62,860 nt of DNA. Origin: a virus. The position numbers were made by a program, and so were the translations under genes. Positions 58,501 through 62,860 of the stretch are shown here, piece after piece; position 1 is the stretch's first letter; each line of letters opens with the position of its first letter. The DNA lies in IMG/VR virus record IMGVR_UViG_3300023108_000024, positions 1 through 62,860 of that record; one strand, 5' to 3'. Below the pieces are notes generated by a model. The model searched no databases and was not told where the DNA came from. It saw only the letters and a list, made by a program, of their open reading frames with translations.

Positions 58501-60766
58501 AGCTGGTTATAATGATATCAGATTAACCAGATATGATTCTGATAATGCTCAATGGCGGATTGTTGTTGCTGGTAAAAGAGAAGATATATCATTAGCAGAC
58601 TCAGCACAAACTCCTGTAAACTATACTTCATATGGCCACAGATCTTTTGCGATTGCTGGTAGATATGATTTAAGAGATTCTGCAAATGGATGGGTGTCGG
58701 ATATTGTATGGGAAAAACAATATCAAAGTTTAAGAAATGAAGCTTATGTTGAAGAAATTAATACTCTTCTATCAGAAGATTCCAATCAAAGAGAATGGTA
58801 CTTAAATGAGCCTGATCATAATAACAATATGGGCAACAACCGTGTTATTATGTTAGCCACTGGTCTTAATCTTGATAGTGACGCATCTAATAGTTTTGGT
58901 ATGCTTTGGAGAAATGATACACTTGTTGCGGGTATAAATGATTCAGATGGCTCATTGTATTTTGCAAATACTCTTGGGCATATGGGCGAGGACTTTATTA
59001 ATAAAGATATGGTTTGGGATCGTCTCGGTAAAAACTTTGTATTTGGTGGAAGTTCAACTTCGCACTCCTATGGCAGAGATGCTGTAATGTTTAGACAATG
59101 GAAAACTGGATTTGGAACAGGTGTATATCATACATCATATTCAACTTCAAATGCTTATTATTATGATTCTAATCCCATTACTGCAATAAATGATACAGTT
59201 TTACAAAACAATACCACTGAAATATTGGACCCAACAATGTTTACTGTAAACATTGATACAAACAATATTTCAACAAGTGTATTGGATAAAACTTATTATA
59301 GCACGGAATATAATGGTTCATATGGTGCAAATGGTTTGTTTACTGGATTTCTTGGCATTGTAGAGTTGTCTGGTTTACAAGAATTTTTAAACACACCAAG
59401 ATATCAAGAAGAAAGAAATAAAGGATATAATATCCACGCTGCAAATGAACTCTTTGAAATATACCAGATGTCGACGGTTGGAGATGCGACCGCGGACGAT
59501 GGTAATATATTTGCTTACGATGTTATTAAATCTTCTGATAATGAATATTATTATACAGGCGGCCAAATATCTGGTAATATGGCAAAGACTAATACTGGTC
59601 TTTCCGGTGTTTATGATTATTGGTTAGGTCAATTTAATATCGCAACAAAGGAATTTCGATTCTGGCAGAACGGATCTGCGGACGATGAAGAAATATATGC
59701 AATTACAGAATTAAGGGGTTCTACTCCTTCAAACTTAGTTGAAGATCCACCTGTTACAAATAATGGGTCTGTAAACGGTGTTGTTAGCTGGACTCCCGAT
59801 ACTGCGGGAACATATTACTATCAATGTGGCAATCATGCTAATATGAATGGTATTATCACTGTTACTGATCAATCAAGTGGCACAGGAACCTATAACCTTA
59901 ATGTTACATCAACATTTACCGGAGGAGCGTTGTATTGGGCAATTTCTGGAACTGATAGAGCTACTACTCATAGCAGTGCTCTTAATCCAACCATTACAAT
60001 GGATACCGGTGATACAGTTAATTTTAGTGTAAGTACAACTAGCAATAATCACCCATTCTATATTCAGGTGTCACCCGGTATTTCACCAAAGGCAGGAAAT
60101 ATTGCAGTTGTAGGTAGATCAACTGGTGATCTCGCGGGGCCAGGCACAACTATTGGTGGATATGATATTTTCTTAGGTATATTCAATCCTACTACATGGA
60201 GCGGAGAATATTATGTAAACGGTTCAGGGTTTAATGATAAAGCAATGAACGTACATGATATTGACGACACCATAGAGAATACACTAGCTATTGTATATAC
60301 AACTTTTGGTAGTGTAAATGGTTCAGCAACATTTGGTTCTGAAGATATTGGGGTTATTACGTTTAACTATGCAACTGATACTTGGAGTCAAGGATATAAT
60401 ACTGGATCAGAAACCTCAGAAGAAATTGAACAAAATGGTAAGCCAAGTTCAAGATTACCAGACGGAAGAATCGGAGTTGTCTGCAATAGCGCCGGAGCCT
60501 TTGCTGATGATGCCAACACCTTTGGTCTAAAGGATATCGGATTAGGTATCTTTGATTTTGATAGTGACGGTTCTGGCAACTTTAATGGTTGGTCTAAATA
60601 TCAAGTAGGATCCGGATCTTCTGATTTCTCATATAGCATAGATAACAATGGATCTACATTCTTAGTAACAGGATATTCGGAAGCAACATGGGATAAAGAA
60701 GTACATGGTGTGTTTGTTGAATTCGACCCCGAAAGAGGGTTCTTAGCGAAGTCCGCAGGGAGTTAA
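55544..60766 (+). CDS. Giant propeller-type adhesin with cupredoxin-like domains (1740 aa)
   Basis: Contains repeated WD/SBBP-like propeller strands such as YLARLDSADNVIWSKRFGVS. A cupredoxin-like domain at about 345-455 has NLYQLNGTDRQAPG, H397 in ASTHPLYIK and C438/H441/M444 in TYYYVCVVHSGMYGTI. A second one near 1400-1515 has its halves in reverse order: TYYYQCGNHANMNGIITV (C1428, H1431, M1434) comes before WAISGTDRATTHSS and NNHPFYIQ (H1503). No transmembrane or enzyme signature. It probably forms a large, sugar- or protein-binding adhesin at the tail. Confidence 0.65.
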   Translation: MTIANLTQHYTLVDSDFLGLPVMHHISNDGYWYTYHPSDLTNNATLTGNAISPYQWDSALDIATASALSGEPEKMALDGTIAFIDETHNGSSLRYHGGCIQNIGTGVNDITNINEQDAFFFGHIGTWGDDGTQNGGLLEDDAFYWDRAYHTSAGADWEFYQYHKHLPSNYAQFDDGRLVWDADGYIRPADKQYGYLITIRATSGGSSYNVPLARIHTPSVGGAHNSHNDVTLPSTAGINYLAGGILKGSSNRFHAFYMDSSSTDGEWNVYSRTYTSSSGSFTPQVNYGSFDLATPTFVPYPGGNAQAEGIMSQYPMRVSAGHTFGSYVYWPTIMKAEVIDFGDLVVTANGGNLYQLNGTDRQAPGTLDGVANHPTVRLKVGDTARWAFANSGDASTHPLYIKTNNQTNTTGQAAGASGHGTQYITFTPQTAGTYYYVCVVHSGMYGTIIVEDIDDTYDTQIWRVTDANTISPGTLTRINMPWNFRSTPERPDVLITSVGTKLYVAGTGSLRGGADLYSAETLIDSTGSLYDEGQIVTNTVANDLRIHGFKYNATNTKFYTLLSGTQGTGTYSGKGLYSFDLAGGSFAGYDHLDYDVATGSFITKGPNTSGHIQYTHSNAEFVKKTTSEPEGITQGTSILQYDVASPIFFNKKEINTGAEEYYYQGIYLSDGRKCLVGRVEDNVQNTGLGGDLLLTIIDNENNSISYTYTAEGDDYITGVIEDVENNSLILSGYAKGELTSKGSQLVHGWGRNLKETADSADMSFTSLFKTNDNGFKLVGNDVRIKSPFLATYDENYNYTGAKYFSLGFDSDEIHTVTPLANHKDYIVSGWTKNGTLYKNGYLARLDSADNVIWSKRFGVSNNYSEITSHAVINNNGIDNIVTFLTNETNDDSSRGAGILSVINAANGDIATSKLMQFSNADFHINRIRPGRPNTGEFLFAGSDKTGNYRAPSWGIGNVNSSTLVDYVRHHSWASTSVADAQIRSIEAGYNDIRLTRYDSDNAQWRIVVAGKREDISLADSAQTPVNYTSYGHRSFAIAGRYDLRDSANGWVSDIVWEKQYQSLRNEAYVEEINTLLSEDSNQREWYLNEPDHNNNMGNNRVIMLATGLNLDSDASNSFGMLWRNDTLVAGINDSDGSLYFANTLGHMGEDFINKDMVWDRLGKNFVFGGSSTSHSYGRDAVMFRQWKTGFGTGVYHTSYSTSNAYYYDSNPITAINDTVLQNNTTEILDPTMFTVNIDTNNISTSVLDKTYYSTEYNGSYGANGLFTGFLGIVELSGLQEFLNTPRYQEERNKGYNIHAANELFEIYQMSTVGDATADDGNIFAYDVIKSSDNEYYYTGGQISGNMAKTNTGLSGVYDYWLGQFNIATKEFRFWQNGSADDEEIYAITELRGSTPSNLVEDPPVTNNGSVNGVVSWTPDTAGTYYYQCGNHANMNGIITVTDQSSGTGTYNLNVTSTFTGGALYWAISGTDRATTHSSALNPTITMDTGDTVNFSVSTTSNNHPFYIQVSPGISPKAGNIAVVGRSTGDLAGPGTTIGGYDIFLGIFNPTTWSGEYYVNGSGFNDKAMNVHDIDDTIENTLAIVYTTFGSVNGSATFGSEDIGVITFNYATDTWSQGYNTGSETSEEIEQNGKPSSRLPDGRIGVVCNSAGAFADDANTFGLKDIGLGIFDFDSDGSGNFNGWSKYQVGSGSSDFSYSIDNNGSTFLVTGYSEATWDKEVHGVFVEFDPERGFLAKSAGS

Positions 60767-60769
60767 TAA

Positions 60770-62860
60770 ATGGCAGCGTTAAATTTTCCAATCAACCCAT
60801 CACATGGTGATACATATAGTACTAATAGCATATCATATTTTTATGATAGTGATACTACATCTTGGGTTGCATCTACATTTATTGGCTATACTGGATCTCA
60901 AGGTTTTACGGGATCTAAGGGGTCGGGTTATACTGGATCTCAAGGTAACCTAGGATTTGTTGGTTCGGTAGGTTTTACAGGATCTATTGGTTTTACAGGT
61001 TCTAGAGGTTATGGTGGATCTGCAGCTGCTCAGGGCTTAAAATACGAAGCTGATCCAAGTTCAACAACTGTTAACCAAGCCGCTAGTGGTTCTATTCGTT
61101 GGAACAATGCTACACTTACATCTGCCTCTCAGATTGGTATTCACAGAACAAGTTCAGATGGTCATGATAATATTAACTATTTAAATACCTTTGACGATTA
61201 TGGGGGTACTACTGATCGTGGTTATCTAATGATAAGATCTGCAGATGCTAACTCATCTGACTTTTTACTTTATAGAGTTACTGGAAATAGTACTTTCTCT
61301 AATAGTGTAATGTTGTTTGATGTTACATACCTTGGAGGTACAGCTGTATTCTCAGCAAATGAAGACACTATTTTATCTTATACCCATAGAGGTAATTCAG
61401 GCTTTGTGGGCTCACAAGGTGATCAAGGGTTTACAGGTTCACAAGGTCTCAGAGGATATTCTGGATCGTTAGGTTATTCTGGATCAGTTGGTGATAAAGG
61501 AGATATTGGATATACTGGATCACAAGGTAACCAAGGTGTGCCAGGTATTAGTGGTTCTGGAGGAGGTATATTCGGGCTTGTCGGTGAAAAGTCAGCAACT
61601 CCTGCTTCTGGAGATCAATTCTCATTTGGTAACGGTGCTACTGGTAATATCTATGGTGTAAAAATACCAGAAGATATGGTTCTTGAAGCTATCACAGTTA
61701 CAACCCAAAATGCTGTAACAACTCCTATGAACATTTCTGTAAGAAGAGGTGGTGCTGCTATTGCACAGGCCCAAGTTGGCTTTGGTAATAATGATGTAAG
61801 AATATCAAATTTAAACGTATCAATAAACGCAGATGATGAAATTTCTATACGATGCGAAACATCTTCTACTGGTTCGGGTGCAGTAATTGCAACTGCTTGG
61901 TTTACCACAAATGGAGCTAAAGGTTATACAGGATCTCAGGGTATTCAGGGTCCTCAGGGTCCTTTAGGTGATACAGGTTATACTGGATCTCAGGGTGTTA
62001 TTGGTTATACTGGATCTCAGGGAGATATTGGTTATACAGGATCTAAGGGCGATCAAGGTATTCAGGGACCTATCGGCTATACTGGTTCTCAAGGTATACA
62101 AGGTCTTCGGGGATATACAGGGTCTCAAGGTATACAAGGTGTAAGAGGCTACACAGGTTCTCAAGGTGTTATTGGTTATACAGGATCAAGAGGCTCAGAC
62201 GGTACATCGATTGCAATTCAAGGGTCTGTTGCTACAACAGGTAATCTACCAAGTTCTGGCAACACAGCAGGTGATGCTTACATTGTTACAGCTAATGGTA
62301 ATCTATATGTTTGGGATGGTTCTGCATGGATCGACGCAGGGCAATTTGCTGGCTATACTGGATCTCAAGGGGTAAGAGGTTATACTGGTTCTAAAGGTGA
62401 TACGGGAGCTGGAGGCCCAGGAGGTGCACAAGGTCCTAGAGGATATACAGGTTCTCAAGGTATTCAAGGTCCTGGTGGTCCTGGAGGTCCTCAAGGCCCT
62501 AGAGGTTATACAGGATCTAGAGGTGCAACAGGACCAGGTGGCGGTACTGGTCCTCAAGGCCCTAGAGGTTATACGGGCTCTAAAGGTAATACGGGTCCTG
62601 GAGGTCCTAGAGGATATACAGGTTCTCAGGGTAATACGGGTCCTGGAGGTCCAGCGGGTCCTGGAGGTCCAGCGGGTCCTAGAGGTTATACGGGCTCTAA
62701 AGGTGATACAGGTCCTGGAGGTCCAGCTGGACCAGGTGGCGGTACTGGTCCTAGAGGTTATACGGGCTCTAAAGGTAATACGGGTCCTGGAGGCCCAGCG
62801 GGTCCTGGTGGTCCTCAAGGCCCTAGAGGTTATACAGGATCTAAAGGTTCAAACGGAACC
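60770..62860 (+). CDS. Collagen-like tail fibre, 3'-truncated by window edge
   Basis: ATG 60770 follows GCAGGGAGTTAATAA and the frame is open for 697 codons to the window end. N-terminus [16 protein letters not shown] resembles the start of the C1q-like neighbour. Gly-X-Y segments ([20 protein letters not shown] style) alternate with three non-collagen domains: about residues 85-210, 265-380 and 485-525, the last containing [20 protein letters not shown]. The final 170 residues are uninterrupted Gly-X-Y ([18 protein letters not shown]). Collagen-like stalks give long trimeric fibres; the receptor domain must lie beyond the window. Confidence 0.85.
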   Translation, partial: MAALNFPINPSHGDTYSTNSISYFYDSDTTSWVASTFIGYTGSQGFTGSKGSGYTGSQGNLGFVGSVGFTGSIGFTGSRGYGGSAAAQGLKYEADPSSTTVNQAASGSIRWNNATLTSASQIGIHRTSSDGHDNINYLNTFDDYGGTTDRGYLMIRSADANSSDFLLYRVTGNSTFSNSVMLFDVTYLGGTAVFSANEDTILSYTHRGNSGFVGSQGDQGFTGSQGLRGYSGSLGYSGSVGDKGDIGYTGSQGNQGVPGISGSGGGIFGLVGEKSATPASGDQFSFGNGATGNIYGVKIPEDMVLEAITVTTQNAVTTPMNISVRRGGAAIAQAQVGFGNNDVRISNLNVSINADDEISIRCETSSTGSGAVIATAWFTTNGAKGYTGSQGIQGPQGPLGDTGYTGSQGVIGYTGSQGDIGYTGSKGDQGIQGPIGYTGSQGIQGLRGYTGSQGIQGVRGYTGSQGVIGYTGSRGSDGTSIAIQGSVATTGNLPSSGNTAGDAYIVTANGNLYVWDGSAWIDAGQFAGYTGSQGVRGYTGSKGDTGAGGPGGAQGPRGYTGSQGIQGPGGPGGPQGPRGYTGSRGATGPGGGTGPQGPRGYTGSKGNTGPGGPRGYTGSQGNTGPGGPAGPGGPAGPRGYTGSKGDTGPGGPAGPGGGTGPRGYTGSKGNTGPGGPAGPGGPQGPRGYTGSKGSNGT
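61918..62860 (+). repeat. Collagen-like direct repeats at DNA level
   Basis: Units such as GGTTATACAGGATCTCAAGG recur at 9- or 18-base multiples throughout, with one non-collagen break at about 62200-62350. The end (62380-62860) is more GC-rich because of GPG/GPA units. Confidence 0.85.

Noticed and set aside
62303-62818. 171-aa minus-strand ORF rich in Arg/Thr/Ser
   Set aside because: It is the antisense of the collagen-like repeat; its composition follows from the GGT/GGA-rich codons of the real gene, and it has no ribosome-binding site.
61918-62860. Short regular repeats that might suggest a CRISPR array
   Set aside because: Repeats stay in frame, have 9-base periodicity, and encode Gly-X-Y; there are no unique spacers.

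Overview
This window is part of a T4-like marine myovirus genome. The evidence is an AT-rich sequence (roughly 36-38% G+C by eye) with a near-complete T4-type baseplate set (homologues of gp4, 26, 48, 53, 27, 5, 25, 6, 7 and 8, with a probable gp54). It also has the T4-type ssDNA-binding protein gp32, the late-transcription co-activator gp33, late promoters of the form TATAAATA, and a long block of fibre genes. No integrase, capsid, portal, terminase or polymerase gene lies inside the window. The host cannot be named from the sequence. The fibre domain styles and the auxiliary genes (tryptophan-halogenase family, sulfotransferase, SprT-like protease) are typical of marine T4-like phages of cyanobacteria or heterotrophic bacteria.

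Layout. (1) 1-9.5 kb, plus strand: a tightly overlapping early/accessory region. It holds a methyltransferase-glycosyltransferase-unknown trio, an SprT-like metalloprotease, a LigA-domain-Ia-like small protein, a glycine-zipper exported protein, tRNA-Arg(UCU), a sulfotransferase, many tiny ORFs and a flavin-dependent halogenase homologue. Near-identical sigma70-like promoter/leader cassettes (TTGACA-17-TATATT) recur here. (2) 9.5-11.5 kb: a basic protein, gp33 and gp32 under their own consensus-like promoters, then an unusually GC-rich intergenic island (11514-11642) ending in a terminator. (3) 11.6-16.2 kb, minus strand: gp4, a possible gp2, a gp54-like protein, gp26, a -1 frameshift extension and a tape-measure-like protein. 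(4) 16.2-37.2 kb, plus strand: gp48, gp53, the gp27-like hub, a gp5 spike spread over three genes, gp25, gp6, gp7-like, gp8-like and DUF4815-type wedge/fibre proteins. (5) 37.2 kb to the end: at least nine tail-fibre or adhesin genes, about 25.7 kb or 41% of the window. They include an S74-processed fibre, three tandem FG-GAP adhesins (the last with a gp38-like glycine-rich tip), fibres with cupredoxin-like domains, a tandem C1q-like protein and a collagen-like fibre that runs off the right edge.

How the parts fit. gp33 (here) and a gp55-type sigma (not here) would drive the TATAAATA promoters found in the main gaps of the structural region. gp4 acts in head completion. The hub/spike genes carry lysozyme, amidase-fold and M15-peptidase modules for crossing peptidoglycan. 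The fibre block recognises the host. Structural genes mostly use AGA for arginine while gp32 and several early genes use CGT, which fits the phage-encoded tRNA-Arg(UCU).

Most unusual signals: (a) a canonical T-TTT-TTT slippery site that would fuse gp26 to a tail-chaperone-like extension directly upstream of the tape-measure candidate; (b) four cupredoxin-like domains with an H...C-x2-H-x2-M ligand pattern in three fibre proteins, one with its halves in reverse order; (c) an amidase-fold domain in the spike cluster with its zinc residues replaced; (d) a GC-rich candidate structured RNA after gp32; (e) overlapping face-to-face late promoters between the two structural operons.
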